A DNA stretch of 64,000 nt from Oidiodendron maius Zn (GCA_000827325.1 KN832872.1:2829580-2893579), one strand, 5' to 3'. Positions 44,882-57,240 are shown, counted from the stretch's first letter. Notes: generated by a model not told the origin, from the letters alone. Made by a program: numbers and translations.

Positions 44882-45394
44882 TCAGCCTATAGGATTCCCA
44901 AGAAAATTATTCATCGTGAATATGATGAATGGCGAAACTACAGATACAATCATAACGGACACTAGCACGCCCCAGAGTCCTTCAATACCCAGGAAGCGAA
45001 CAAGCAACTTGTAGAGGATAGACATGTGACCAAAGGAGAACCAGAAAAAGAGAAAACGCCCGAATGTTGGTCGTCGATTATCTGAGACGAACAGTATAGC
45101 CACAGAGGCAAGAGTTGAGTATACTAGCCCATCCCAAAATTCTGGAATACCCAAGAAGTTTGAGAGTGGTGTGGAGAGGGCGGCTGCGAGAAGGAAGAAG
45201 CCATGCGTGGACATTAATCGCTTGGTAGCTTGTGCGAAAGTTTGAAGCGGAGTGCGTGGGCCAGTTCCGAGTGAGGCATGAATTGTGGACTCTGGTGATG
45301 CTTCCGCCTCTTTATCAGACTTGAGCAGCCCCGTAGATGATAGATCGTTGCTTTGCCGCTCTTCATCGTCGATAACGTGTTGCATACGTTCCAT
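44882..45394 (-). CDS. Small multi-spanning membrane protein, unknown family
   Basis: Uninterrupted ORF of 170 aa. A hydrophilic, acidic N-terminal 60 residues (DDEERQSNDLSSTGLLKSDK) precede three to four hydrophobic segments: HGFFLLAAALSTPLSNFLGI, LVYSTLASVAILFV, FLFFWFSFGHMSILYKLLV and LWGVLVSVMIVSVVSPFIIF. No signal peptide. I do not recognise the family. The start is the first Met; an internal Met4 is equally possible. A 12-bp palindrome with an E-box core lies 370 bp upstream. Confidence 0.6.
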   Translation of the reverse strand: MERMQHVIDDEERQSNDLSSTGLLKSDKEAEASPESTIHASLGTGPRTPLQTFAQATKRLMSTHGFFLLAAALSTPLSNFLGIPEFWDGLVYSTLASVAILFVSDNRRPTFGRFLFFWFSFGHMSILYKLLVRFLGIEGLWGVLVSVMIVSVVSPFIIFTMNNFLGNPIG

Positions 45395-45762
45395 AACCCT
45401 GCTCGTATTCTTTTACCGAAAAATAAGATGATTTCGGACGGCAGTTAGCATAGTAGAGTCTTGTAGGCTGCGGTAATAGCCCGCGTGGTGAGATTCTAAC
45501 CTCCATTGGGATACACGAATTAAAAGTTTGATATCGCAAGAGGACGAGGCTCTTCTCTTTCAGGCAGAAGTGTCACGAGCCAAGTAAGCCGCCATGTGAC
45601 AACACCTCATGGAAAATATATCGAATGCCAGGGACTCAATATACGCAGCATACAGTACATTGTGTACCGATTAGTGAATTTTAAACGGCTTCCCCTACTA
45701 TAGTGGTAACTCAAGTTGTCAACTCCACACCAAATATCGTAACAAAGTACTTGCTCCGGTCA

Positions 45763-45774
45763 CATCACGTGATG
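45763..45774. promoter_or_regulatory. E-box-containing palindrome CATCACGTGATG
   Basis: Perfect 12-bp palindrome centred on CACGTG, a binding core for bHLH and some bZIP factors. It lies 370 bp upstream of the small membrane protein start. Occupancy is inference. Confidence 0.25.
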
Positions 45775-45878
45775 GAGTCGAGGAACCGCAAAGGACTCCT
45801 TGGGACTCCTACAATGTGAAGATCTATATAAGCATATAGTTATTCCCTACCGCTACCATTATATGCCATGCCTCACAC

Positions 45879-46432
45879 CTGAGCTTTCCACTCTCAATGA
45901 CATCATTAAGTGCCTTCACTATCTCTTCTTTTGGTGTCTCACGATCCAAGCGATGAATCTGTAGTATGTTGATATATGTGCCCAATCGAGCTATGCTAGC
46001 ATCTACTGCGTCAAGGGTATGCTTGCGACTTAATCCTACTCTATTCACCAGCTTCCCATCATTTATACCCAATGCCGAGATGGGTAGCTGCTCTTTCTTC
46101 GATACGCCAAAGTAGCACTTGGTCAGTATAACAACCTCCTCTCGGGGTATGCTATAATGTCGCAATGCCTTGCCGACGATCTTTTCTGATAGCCCGTTTG
46201 AATACGCGTCTGCCGTATCCCACGTATTCAAACCGACATCATATGCATACTTGAGTAATGGGAGAGATTGCTCCTCATTCAGCACCCAACTCTGCCATTT
46301 GGGTGTACCATATGTCATAGCTCCAAGAATGACTTTTGATATTTTGAGGCCGGAATTACCGAGACTAGAACACCCAGCGTGTTAGTTCGACGAAAACAGT
46401 AGCCAGCAGGATAAATACCGTTGGTACTCCAT
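45879..46432 (-). pseudogene. Aldo-keto reductase, N-terminal fragment (3'-truncated)
   Basis: Exon 1 (46419..46432, ATG GAG TAC CAA CG) and exon 2 (45879..46364) join across a 54-bp intron to read MEYQRLGNSGLKISKVILGA, then MTYGTPKWQSWVL, YDVGLNTWDTADAYSNGLSE, VVILTKCYF, LDAVDASIARLGTYINILQI, HRLDRETPKEEIVKALND and VIESGKLR. This is a Yakc/AryL-alcohol-dehydrogenase-type AKR with the Asp-Tyr-Lys-His tetrad region intact, but after ESGKLR, where a splice donor (GTGTGA) stands, no continuation (usually Y-I-G-A-S-S) is found in the next 450 bp. About 200 residues including the cofactor site are missing. Without transcript data a distant exon cannot be excluded. Confidence 0.7.
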
Positions 46433-47675
46433 TTTGAAATACTAGGAGCTGCGAGGAAGTCATATGGATTCGCTCCCGCAGAGATACGAGGAATTACGAG
46501 GAAGTTATATGGATGTACGCTGGTGTAATTACGGTAAATTCGCTTATGAACTGAAGTTCCTGACAGGGATTTCGAATTCGGAGGATCTACCTCCCGCATT
46601 TGAATCGTATTTGTAACTGTATATGTGATCACTAATTCGCCTGCATGTGATTGGACAGTTAAACCTATCGTTACAAACCGAGAAACTATTGCCACTTTCA
46701 ACGGGTCCTCGAAGGAGAAAGGATTATGAAGCTAACTCGTTATCGTAATAAACTCTGGATATATTGAATGGCCGAGCATGCCGCGTTTACGACCTTTATC
46801 CGTGCCGGCCATGGGTATGCACTTATATAATTTTGAGGAGAAATTGACTAATCGCTTAAGACAAGAGTAGTAGGCTCTCCTGTTAAATAAGTATATATCG
46901 TTACATTTTGTCACCGAAAGACACGAATCTATGCACAAATTTAAACTTTCTCGTCATTACAGGCCGCTGTGGTTCGCAGGGTCTTTTGTAGCCCAGTCTT
47001 CATGACATTTATGTCATTCTCGTCCGCATTTCCTGATCCCGGACATTGAGAGCCAATTACGGCCATAAGGTATGAGGATAACACATTATGAGTAATCCCC
47101 AATGCCTAACAGATGATATCTAAGAATAAGAACGTAGGTGGAAGCAAGGCATAAGTGGTCTAGCATTCTTGGCAATCATGGTGGGCATGTTGCTGACAAT
47201 CGCGCACACCATCCAAGACCATAGACGTTATATACGGCTGACAGAGAAATATCAGTGGATGGCACCTCTGGAGACACGGCTTCAACCTTATTTGATATGA
47301 TCTATTTCTCTTCCGATAGGTTTGTTCTGGTTTGCCGAGACAAATATGAATCGATTCAGGAGTCGCGGCAAGCAAACTCGCCTAATTAAAAGCTTAGTGT
47401 GTAGCCAGATTCTTCCCGGACTTATTTTTGTGTGTCTCTAATCCGCAACTGGTTAGTTAGATGCTGTACAGCAACTGGGCGGATTTCCAACCAGATATTT
47501 GTCAGCTACAGCCAGTTTCCGAATGGGCCCAGCATCTGACCTTACTTAAAGGGCCAGAGAGTGGCTTACTGCGAGAATATGCAGTCTTCTACTTCTCAGT
47601 ACTTATCCAACAAACGCATGCGACGCGGGTACCAAACTGAGTCCTAATACCTGAGTAGACGAGGAAGCGAACGCA
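46433..47675. other. Intergenic region with a short direct repeat
   Basis: 1.24 kb. Two 20-bp direct repeats, GCGAGGAAGTCATATGGATT (46451-46470) and ACGAGGAAGTTATATGGATG (46496-46515), are 45 bp apart. Otherwise no gene or RNA recognised. Confidence 0.35.
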
Positions 47676-49021
47676 ATGAGGCCTGGTCGACCAAAGATGC
47701 CCGATTCGGGTGAAGGTGTTCAAGTACGTACTCATCGGTCTTATGAGCATGGCTCAAGCAGCTTATATAACTATGCAACCAGTCTCGCCGGACACGGGTA
47801 CGACTCGCTCAACGTGCGTATCGTGGTCGTGAAAGAATGAAGATGCGATCCAAAGAAGCAATGATAGAGAAGATCCAGACGGAATTAATGATGCTCAGGC
47901 ATCTTGCAGTAGAAAACCAACTTCTAGAGCGTGCACCTAAGTTTGCTCTAGAATTTCATAAATTCGTGGATAGTATCGTATCCACTCAATTACTCTATAC
48001 CAGCAACAGCGCTCGGCTAGAGCAAGGAAATGCTATCTCCAGACACGATCTTACTCCTTCTACTAGTCCACAGTGTCAACGAACGGACATACCTCAGGGT
48101 TTTAATGTAGCCCTCTCCAGCACAACAGCAAGACCGGCAGTTACGCCAACTAGTGCCTCGAAACCCATACAAGCAATATCCTCGATAACTGATGGAACCT
48201 CGATCCCAAGATTACTTGCACATCCCCCGTGGACTTTCAGCATTCAAGAGACTAGCTTTTCTCGCCGTCTTCGCCGTTCTTTCGTGGAACGTGGGTATCA
48301 TTTACTCTCGAAATATGATACAAATCGGGACGAATTGCTCCGCAGTTTGAAGTTCCGCCTGGACCGGTTCGGCATAGAAGGCCTGCGATTGGGCGCGAAA
48401 GAGTTTCTGTCTCGGTCTCAGAGCGAGCAGCTAGAGTGTGATAAACAACCAACAACCCAAGGCAAATTGGAAGCTCTTAGCGTCACTGAGAATACAACCC
48501 ATGCACTAAGACTGTTGCCAACATCTAGCGTTTTAGAGAATTTCACAGTCACTCAGATTCATGTTTCCGGCTATGAAGGAATTTGGCTCTCTGCGGACGT
48601 TGTGACTTTATATCTTCAGCGGCTAGGGATTCCGGTGCAAGAAAACTATAACAGCACGTTTATCCAATGGATTGTCCCGAACTATGTCGTTGCAGATATT
48701 TTACGAAACACAAATGACACAAAAAGGTCGAGATGGGGACTGACAGATTCTTGGTTCTTAGCAGGGAGACAGAACGCCATGTCGGCGGCTAGAATCGAAA
48801 ATGAGATACCTCCATCGCATTCACTCATGGAGACTGGCTTGTTGGAGAACTCTTACGATATCGCGACTCCGATGGTAGTTATTGACATGAGCCTGGACAT
48901 TATTGTGGATTCCGTGACACGAAGATCTGTCTGTGCAGGGTCATGCCTAGTTATAAAAAAGGATGATTTGGATTGCATTATTAGAGATGCTGTCATTGCC
49001 TGGTATCAATCTGAGCAGTGA
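47676..49021 (+). CDS. bZIP transcription factor
   Basis: Model: join(47676..47723, 47783..49021), 428 aa. The splice joins MRPGRPKMPDSGEGVQ to SRRTRVRLAQRAYRGRERMK, rebuilding a fungal bZIP basic region (the N-x7-R signature position reads RLAQRAYRGR), followed by the leucine-type heptads in IEKIQTELMMLRHLAVENQL. Both the usual start of the long ORF (47837) and any model without the first exon would lose the basic region. After the zipper the protein has a Ser/Thr-rich linker and a C-terminal domain of about 250 residues (LRRSFVERGYHLLSKYDTNR, VSGYEGIWLSADVVTLYLQR) found in many ascomycete bZIP proteins of unknown role. Nuclear regulator; candidate controller of the neighbouring genes (inference). 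Confidence 0.88.
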
Positions 49022-51243
49022 AATATGTCTTTAAAAGTTGAGGACTGATCAGGGTATCATCGCCCGAACTTTTTATCTCTTAACGCCTCCAGCAAGCGAA
49101 ACGATGGCACCTCGACCATGTAATAACCTAGTGCCTTAATAAGTTATGGTGGCTTGGGGTTCAATGCATAAACTGGGTTTTATTCCATAATGTCATGTAA
49201 ACAGTCCCCAGTAGAGTCAGAGCATGCCACATTGTATTAGTTTTGAATTCTACATTTTCGCCTCTTGGAAACTGGAGCTTTGGGAACGATATTCATCCCA
49301 TTGTCATACTCGCATGAGATGTGTGTCCATCTAATTGATCCGGAGCTCGGTCTTTCGGCTTGATATTGAATACCAGATGTCTCAGCATCACTGGCACCAA
49401 CAAGAGTCAAGACGTGTCTCTTGAAAATGTAGACACTTATTCTTCTATCAAATCTAGAACTTGTGATGGTCTGAGGAGACAAATGCACCCCAGACTGGCC
49501 AACGACTTGTCCGGACAAGGGACTTTGACAAATCCTCCCCCCCCCCTCCTATCTGCAAGAATGGTGGATGGTCTGAGCGCAGATAAGCTTATCAAATTGT
49601 AGCCAGGGATCTACCATACGCTTTTGTTATCGCTCAATGCAAAGGATTGTGAGGTTCCAGGCGGCACTTGCTGCCACCTCGCGCGCCGCTGACTCGCGCC
49701 GCTAAACAGCCTGATGAGCTTGTGTGCCTGGACCAGGCCTTGAGCGCCGCTAGTTCGAGAAGGGCAGCATTTCGCGCCGCTTTCCATCAGCTGAGTCTCT
49801 CCGTGTTTTAATTTCTTTATGGTCGCAAACCAACAGTATGCGTGCATTGCTGTGATGCAGAGCAGCGACGTGCTGCGATATCGTCACAGTATCAACGTCA
49901 CTTTCCATTGTTCAATATTTGAAGTCTACCTTAAGGGCAAAGATATCTAGACATCAAACACGAACCCAAGACCATGAACAGAAGTTTTATTGCCTTGTAC
50001 ATAATCTCGGAATTCCGGAAACCACTTTACTGCGGCTATCAGCGTAATGCACAGCCAGCTAGATATGTTCCCGCCTTGCCTGGATGAATGAGAGGAAGGT
50101 AGTAACCGAGCCACACCCAGTCGCCGATCGATTTATGCGTAGGGTAAAAGCAGATTAGACTAGACAAAACTAGCAGCATCTAGGGTTTCCTCCAATGGTA
50201 CCATCTGAAACTCGTCAGTGAGCGAGCGTAACCGCTGCTGAATCCAGTATTATACTGCAGCGCCGACATAATGAATGCGCCACCCATAACTCCAAATACT
50301 AAGTGCTCAATTCTTGATAGATTGCCTTTCTCTAATGGGCAGTTCATCCAAGCGGATAACGCTGCGACAGCGAGAATTTTGGTGTCACTGCAGAAGTTGA
50401 CATCGAAAGAGTCGAGATTGCTGTAAGCTCCATCTGAGATTTTCAACTCCTAGTTTTGTAGACAGGAGCCACTCATTTGAAAGATCTATTTGTAATAGAG
50501 ATATCCTCATATGTAGGTGCTATGGGAAATCTCAATTCTTAGATACGGTATCCGCTAACATCAGCTAACCACGTCTAACAGCTACAAGATACCCTATTAC
50601 GCCTAGGTTATGAACAGAAATTGCTCAAGGCATCCGAAACCGACGCGTTTGCTTACCCCAGCTGAAAGCGAATGCGACGTATGAGGGCCACCGTAAGCAT
50701 GCGAAGGCGACGCTGGAAGCTGTCGTAAGCAACCGCCGAACAACTCGCGAGAATCGAGCGAGTATGTGCCGACTCGGCGAGAAACTGGCCACTATGCCAA
50801 GAACTTTTCGCAGCCTTTGGCCCAAAATACCAGTTATATTGAAAGTAGTAAGGCTATTTTTTGAGTTAATAAGAGTAGCCCCTGTTTTCTATTGCTAAAG
50901 TAATTAGCGGGGATGCGGCGGCGTTTGGTTGGTTGAGGGCCGTCTTGGATAGGACGAATATAGTGCAAAGCGGGTGCATGGTGCAGAATGTTACGCAGAA
51001 CTTTACTTCGTTGCCGGCGTAAGGCACCACCGGCCAATTCGTAAACAGATTATTCCACAGACTGCTATTACCAGATAATATGAACTGGTTATTATAATGG
51101 TTTGCTGTCCTTAGCTGTAAGGAAACCGGATTCAAGAACACAGCCCTGAAGGGAGACACAGCTACGGAAAAGGGAGACACTTAGCTGTATTTCCATTCAA
51201 TTAGTCAATGATAATAAGGCTCCAGCTAGGAGGTTACAGTGCT
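49022..51243. other. Gene-free stretch with a short GC-rich motif cluster
   Basis: 2.2 kb. Between 49676 and 49786 the motif GCGCCGCT occurs four times, three of them within larger CGCGCCGCT. Short ORFs (49237..49518, 50180..50446, 50625..50825, 50834..51037) show no domain or signal. No transposon ends found. Confidence 0.4.
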
Positions 51244-52792
51244 CTAAGACAAGTTCTGAATATCCAGGCTACTCCAGAGGCCTTCTCGTCGTACTGTTGA
51301 TGCTAAGATATGAAGTGCCTCATATTGAAGCACTGGATCGCGGCAATTGCCGACTACAACATATAGCGATGGTATAATGCCCAAATCCATACTGAAAGTC
51401 TCCCGTCCAAGACCCAAGACGCCTGATTTTGCCAAATATAGTATTTCTTGGAACTTATCGGGGTACTTGTTAACCGCATCTTCATTCGCGATCAGTAAAT
51501 CGAGGGTTATTTGAGTTGATATGGAGTGCATTTGGAGCATAGCTGCTCCAGCGTGCATACGGCCATTTGTTGAAGATAAAAAAGGCTTGAAAGCTGATTG
51601 CCAACGGGTGATTTCGGCTGAATATGAAGAGTGTTCTGCTTGCAGGATCGGGAAGCGGTTGGAATGGGAGAAACTGCGAATAAGGGAGCCAATGCCAGCA
51701 CGAAAATTGGTCTTCGTAGCAGCACTAGTAGATGAATGCCTGCTCGTGTTCACCTCGGCTGCAGCGACAACGGAATGGATGAAATGATGGTTGCGCTTCA
51801 TCACAAGCTCCCAATATATATTTGCCTCGTCCAAGTTGGAAAAGAGTGACGGCATATGCGCCACCATGTTACTACCACCCTGACTTGCGAACTTGTGGAC
51901 TTCCAGAGGATCAGAGTTTGTATATGTCATGATTTGAAGGTCGAGGCGATTGAAAGCCCGAACTATGTCGTTTTCGATACTCGCGTGTCCCACATATGAT
52001 ATGCCTCCTGCAGAAGAAGAGCTATAGGGCTTCGTCACCAACCGTTCTTGAAGTAACTGGAATCCGCTCTTCGCATGCAATATAGCAAGGTCGTGATTTC
52101 CTTGGAACACCTCAAAACAAAACACTAATAAACAACATATCAGTGCTTTTCTAATGCTGGTTTCCGTATTTGATACTGCTAAAGCCTTTCTCATATTCCG
52201 TACAGCTTTGCCATACTGCTGTAGTGCGAAACGGTAGTGTTGGGCTGAAATTTCGATTGAACTTAGAGGCATCGTTGACTTGTGAACAGTAGACAGAGAC
52301 ATTCTCAAAGCTGCCAGCGCGACCACGGTTTCACGGACATAGCATTCAAAGTGACAAGCTTGTAGTATTATCCGGCTCCATAGGGAAGAGCCGAGAGGGC
52401 CAGCCAACTCGGGGGCCACGCAGTCTCGGAAATTAAGGAAGTAAAACGCTTCTAAACCAGACTGGAATGAGAAATCTTGTGACGGCTGAAGGTACCAGGG
52501 TTGACTTCTATCGGCACTGTATGGTAGAATTGGGATAAGGCGTGGGGGGCCTCTTGTGATCTTTTGATTGACTTTTGTTGCACGGGTCTCATACCCGTCA
52601 CAATCCGTCTTAAATTTGATGCATCGGCGACACTTAGGTTTGGTTTCGTCGCATTTCACACGACGATACCTATGTAATGTTAGAAGAGGGGTACTTTCAA
52701 GCCCGGTCCAGAACTCACTTGCAGGTTAAGCAGCCCGATATTGATCTTGGCCTTGAAAAGACCTTCTTTTTAGCCAAGACGATGGACGCCAT
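51244..52792 (-). CDS. Zn2Cys6 transcription factor
   Basis: Model: complement join(51244..52669, 52719..52792), 499 aa. The 49-bp intron splits the zinc cluster, as often in this family: SGCLTCK | YRRVKCDETKPKCRRCIKFK followed by TDCDGY gives all six cysteines (C-x2-C-x6-C-x5-C-x2-C-x6-C type). A fungal-specific regulatory region follows (LEAFYFLNFRDCVAPELAGP, HFECYVRETVVALAALRMSL, FALQQYGKAVRNMRKAL, LICCLLVFCFEVFQGNHDLA), typical of regulators with the DUF3468-like middle domain. It is divergent, over 602 bp, from a secreted SnoaL-like gene, a common layout for pathway-specific regulators. Start MASIVLAKKKVFSRPRSI is the only Met before the cluster. Confidence 0.92.
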
Positions 52793-53394
52793 AACGAGCG
52801 AAGACCTCAGAGCTGCACATAGTTGGGGTGAGGTTAGTAGGTGTGGAGGCACTTTTCATCAGAGTAGCGGAGTAATTGGGACACTTGTTGGTCGGAGAAG
52901 ACGAGGTGGAAGACAGGTTGCGAGGATAGCCAAAGGATGCAACCTTCCGGCCAGTAATCCTAGTCCCTTCGCTTCTCGTCTTTTCCGCCGAATTATGGAA
53001 ATTGACTTCTGGGTATTGTAAGGCGCCTTAAACTCAGCCGAGAATAAGCACTTGATGTACCAGGACCGCATTCGGCTAACCCTGTAAGTAAGAGCTCGGG
53101 AACAAAGTTACACCGGTGACGTGCACTCCTACGTGATGAGCTGACGATAATAAGTCTATCCGACTGCGGGCGGGAAAGGGCTGAAATGTATTAAGTTAGA
53201 CTCTGAAGTAATCCGCGAGTTGCGTAGGATCAAATTTTAAAACTGTTTGAGATTTGTATTTAAAGGGTGTGAAGTCGCAGATCATAAAATATAAAAAGTT
53301 CCGTCTTCTTCACTCTGGGTACTCGGCCTTCTCTATATCCAGGCATCGATATCTACTTCTAAACCACGGCCATCTCACTGTTAAGATCTCCAAT
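52793..53394. promoter_or_regulatory. Divergent promoter between Zn2Cys6 factor and SnoaL-like gene
   Basis: 602 bp between divergent starts. Suggests joint control of the regulator and the SnoaL-like gene. I did not find a clear inverted CGG pair; ACGTGATGAGCTGACG near 53131-53146 carries TGACG/ACGT half sites of the bZIP type. Confidence 0.35.
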
Positions 53395-54004
53395 ATGAAG
53401 TTCACTCCTGTCGTACCAGCATATTTCGCGATTACAATGGCGATTAACGTAGTGTGTGCTAGAAGCGTTCATGAATGCACAGGCAGCACAATTTCTAGCC
53501 GAAGCCACCACGCCAGTATTGTCAATAAATATTTAAAACTTTGGAAAGGCGACCTCTCACTTGTGGACCAAACCTTCGATCCCGAAATAACTTTCAACGC
53601 AGACCGATTCCCGTCAAGCTCAGGCACTGGTTCCGCTCCGTTGACGATCACTACTTCCGAAGAGTTTGGAGCATTTGTCAACGCTTCCCGTCAGGGATTC
53701 GAGAAGTACGGGTTTGATGCCTTTTACTGGCTTGGGGAGGGCAATAGAGTCGCGATACGGTGGCACTTGGATTCCGTTATTGGAAATTATACGCGGTTCC
53801 CTATGTAAGTACATCGTTGGTTGTGCCATGTCATATCTTTGTTAACGGACATAAAGCTCACTTAAACCGGGTGACTCTTTGACATATAACGGGACTGATG
53901 TATTGACTCTCAATCCGTGTACGGGCTTGGTCAATCAAGTGGACTCTGCCCAGGACTTACTTACACTATTCCATAATTTGGGATTCACGACTATTCCGGT
54001 GTGA
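53395..54004 (+). CDS. Secreted SnoaL-like (polyketide cyclase-fold) protein
   Basis: Model: join(53395..53804, 53857..54004), 185 aa; the 52-bp intron keeps phase. Signal peptide MKFTPVVPAYFAITMAINVV, cleavage likely near CARS. Body has SnoaL/NTF2-like order: ASIVNKYLKLWKGDLSLVDQ, TFDPEITFNADRFP, TSEEFGAFVNASRQGF, RVAIRWHLDSVIGNYTRFP, YNGTDVLTLNPCTGLVNQVD and LFHNLGFTTIP. Start at the Met of MKFTPV; an upstream in-frame start (53254) has no support. Not closely similar to the SnoaL-like protein at 39679. It lies between the divergent Zn2Cys6 gene and the convergent O-methyltransferase gene. Confidence 0.85.
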
Positions 54005-54234
54005 TAACACTTTTTGTTAGACCATGGCCAGAACCTCTGGGTTGCTGCATAAAATAAGATTTCTAAGAAGAGCCTTTGGTGGGAAAACTCGTTGTATTAC
54101 TATATGTACACTGAACTGATTTCTGATTTATTTCAATATATTGGACTTCATTCCTGGCTCACGAGTACTCCAGCTTGCTATGACGCAGAGCTGAAGACAG
54201 AATCCCCTTTTCACACAATGTGTACAAGTGCATG

Positions 54235-55817
54235 CTATCTTAGTTCAGCTTCGATAAGACTCTGAGTGCCTCGTTCGTATGTCCAGATTTTGACTAGGTG
54301 TAGTCCCACGGAATTTAGAATTTCGTTCCACTGTGTAGTATCTCACAGTTAGCATTACTAGTACAAAAAGGTTTTTATTTTATTTTATTGATGAGGGGTC
54401 TTTAGCTACTCACGTCTTTCTCTGTTCGTTCTGCAGTTGCGAATACAGATATCATAATCATATCTAGACTTGTAGTCAACCAATGCGCATCTTTTTCGGG
54501 GACGACATTTTCATTGATCAAGATACTACTGTATCCCGGAGTCATTGCTGGTATGATATTATTCAAAATCTCTTGACACTTGTCGTCAGGCCAATCATGA
54601 AGACAAGAGTGGATATAGTAAGCCCGTGCCCCTGCAACAAGGAATTAGTGGCTCTCTAATAAAGCGTTGACCAAGCCAATTAAAGAATCATTTGCAAACC
54701 TTTCACTGGCTGCTTTGTGAAAAAATCATGCGCCATGGGCTCTATAATGTCCGGTAGTCCCTCAACCTCTGCGATCGTGACTGGCAAATCTTGCAGTACC
54801 AACCGGCCAGGAAGTTTGGGGTACTGTTCATGGAACGCGATGAGATCGTGTCCGGTTGCTCCTCCTACATCTACTAAGAGGACATCATTTTTATCGCCTC
54901 TCAGGTTCTTTCCAAGTATTTCTTCTACCGGAAAACAACCGGGATCGCACCATCTTGCTCTGCTAAGACTGTATCCTGCCATGTGGTTGTTGAAACCAAC
55001 AAAGTCGTTCTTCTGGACGAATTCGAATGCATGCAGCTTTGTATGATGGCCAAGTTGAAATGCAGATTGAAGGGATTCTGTAGGGTTTCTATAGCCCGTG
55101 TTGGCGAGTTGCTCAGGAAGTGCGCGACAAGCAGTTACCAAAGTCCCCAGGCTTGTGAGCCAAATTAGTTGAAATCCATTTATGTACGGGTATAAGGGAA
55201 GATTGATCAGACAAGAGAATAAACCCACCAGAAACGAAACCCCCCACGATAGATAGAATCTACTAAAGATTTTGAAAGTCTTGTATTTCCGTACAGGTCC
55301 GTCCCCATCTCAATTATAACTTCCATGGATGCAAGATGCTTGAGAATACGGCCTTTATGAAGATTAGTGGGTTATGAAGAGCTGTGAGAAAGAATAATTT
55401 GGCTACACTAGTTCATACATACTTAGTAGAACTTGATCTGAGCCAGTCATGATGGCAAGCTGGGCGCTACTTTTAGGAGAGCCATCTTCGTCCTCCATCC
55501 TATCGAAGAGCTTCAAATCAAGGGCAGTACGAACCACCGCTTCAAGAGTTGGCTACCAGAAGAGCTGTTAGATATTGCGCAAAATATTCAATAGCTAATA
55601 AAGCGATGGATGTTACCTGCGCCCATCCCATCCGCAAAATCGCTTCCATGGGAGTCTCCAGTGCAATACAAAGAGATCGAGCAATTTCTAAAAGCTCTCC
55701 TCTCGATTCGGAGTTTCCGTCAACGAAATTGCTGCCTTTAGCTGCTAGCTGCCGAAGAAGTGTTGGAACATCTCTAGATTTTGGAGCTTCCGAGCTAGAA
55801 ATATAAAGAGGCTCCAT
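54235..55817 (-). CDS. SAM-dependent O-methyltransferase (caffeate OMT-like)
   Basis: Methylates hydroxyl groups of aromatic or polyketide products in the cytosol. Model: complement join(54235..54330, 54414..54631, 54700..55151, 55229..55352, 55423..55552, 55617..55817), 406 aa, family length. Five introns (64-83 bp) keep phase; the 55152..55228 intron is the least certain. Seen: dimerisation/winged-helix part (PTLEAVVRTALDLKLFDRME, QVLLSRILKHLASMEVI), TGYRNPTE, SAM site LLVDVGGATGHDLIAFHEQY, PGRLVLQDLPVTI, AHDFFTKQPVKGARAYYIHS, catalytic-base motif SCLHDWPDDKC, and SLDMIMISVFATAERTEKDW. Typical tailoring enzyme of fungal polyketide clusters. It converges on the SnoaL-like gene. Confidence 0.92.
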
Positions 55818-57240
55818 GTTGACACAGAATATATCAGCCTAGAGAGCCTAACTATTCGTTGATCGCGAATGCAATAGACTAGTATATTGAGCCCAGGCGC
55901 GCGAGGTGTCTGAAAGGCAAAATAAATCTTCAATACAAGTATTAAAAAGTGGAAAAGGGTTATTCATATGGTTGAGTTCAATAGTCTTTATTAAGCACGG
56001 GGCCTGGTGAAACCCAACCTCATGTCGACTTCTGACTGGGCAGAAAAGACGAGATGCGAAGCAACCGGCAACCCCTCGTCATCTCTGACCAATTATGATT
56101 ATACGAAATGTTTCCTACACTCTAATTCTACGAGCATTAGAATAACAGTTCGTTGAATGGCGCTCCCTTAACTAGTAATTAGATGAAATGATTTTTTTCG
56201 TCCTCTCAGACCGGTGGCAGATTGTAAGTCTTACATCCTGGCCACCTGCTCCAAGTGAGTCGATTCTGTGTGTAGATGTGCGGGATATAAGATGCATGCA
56301 CTATGGATAAAGCTATCTGCATCTAATATCCGCTCCATCATTCACCCACTAGGTAAGGAAGAGGGAGGTTGGCTATTTTCAATTATAAGGCCAGTCAAGT
56401 CGGTGTGTCGCGCAGCTATCGCCTAGGGCGCTTGCTCTATGATTAGACTATATCGTGATGAGAGCACTGCCCCCATCATACACTTGTATAAATGGCAGAC
56501 GAACTCGCAGTTCAAAAATTAAATAGGGGGGTTTTTTTTTCACATTAATACATCACCCTAGAAATCAGAATCGAAATCCAATGCATTCCCTATACATCAA
56601 CTCTCCGTTCCATACTGACCAACAGATTCGCCTACCTCTGACCAACACCACGCCAGAGCATTCCACGACATGAGGGCTTTTCCGATTAACTTAGCCCCAA
56701 TAGAAGCGCTAATGGCTAGTGTAATGCGAGCCGTCTCGATTTTCCACGCGACTGTAAAGCCTGCGAGCCAAGCCACACCTCGTGCTCTCCGTTACAAGCC
56801 ACCTCCTTTTCGTCCCGAATGCGGAGGTCACGGCCAAAAAGTTATTTGCGCACGGGAAATTACAGTGCACTAGCCTATTGGTGATTTGCAATGGTAGGGT
56901 TCAGCAACCGGCCGCAGCGTCTTAGTAGAGACATTGACGGGCACCGTGCCACCAACTCGACGGGCCGAACAAGGAACAGCAGTCGAGCAAATCTTGTTCC
57001 CAGGTGGAACCCGACCGCTGATTGGCTGCGGAACCGGCTCATCCAGGCAGTGTACCAACAGTTGGAATCCTTAGCAAGGGGCCAAGGGTTGTACGGTAAC
57101 TCTGTAGTTTCGAGGCAGTCCCATCGCCCGCCAAAAGAAAGGCTATTTCCTTAAGAGATGCTGCTCAACTGTTTTAGTGGCAGACTTTCTGCCCCGAGAT
57201 CGAAAAGACGGAAGACCCTGCTTGAGAGCGCCGACCCAAG
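55818..57240. other. Intergenic stretch with shuffled repeat motifs
   Basis: 1.4 kb. The three phrases AGATTCGCCTACCT (56624-56637), AATAGAAGCGCTAATG (56699-56714) and CCTGCGAGCCAAGCCACA (56760-56777) recur in another order at 59299-59429. No gene recognised; the OMT promoter lies at the left end. Confidence 0.4.

Noticed and set aside
45824-45878. Read-through extension of the truncated AKR to a stop at 45824
   Set aside because: The residues after the splice donor have no AKR similarity and look like intron sequence.
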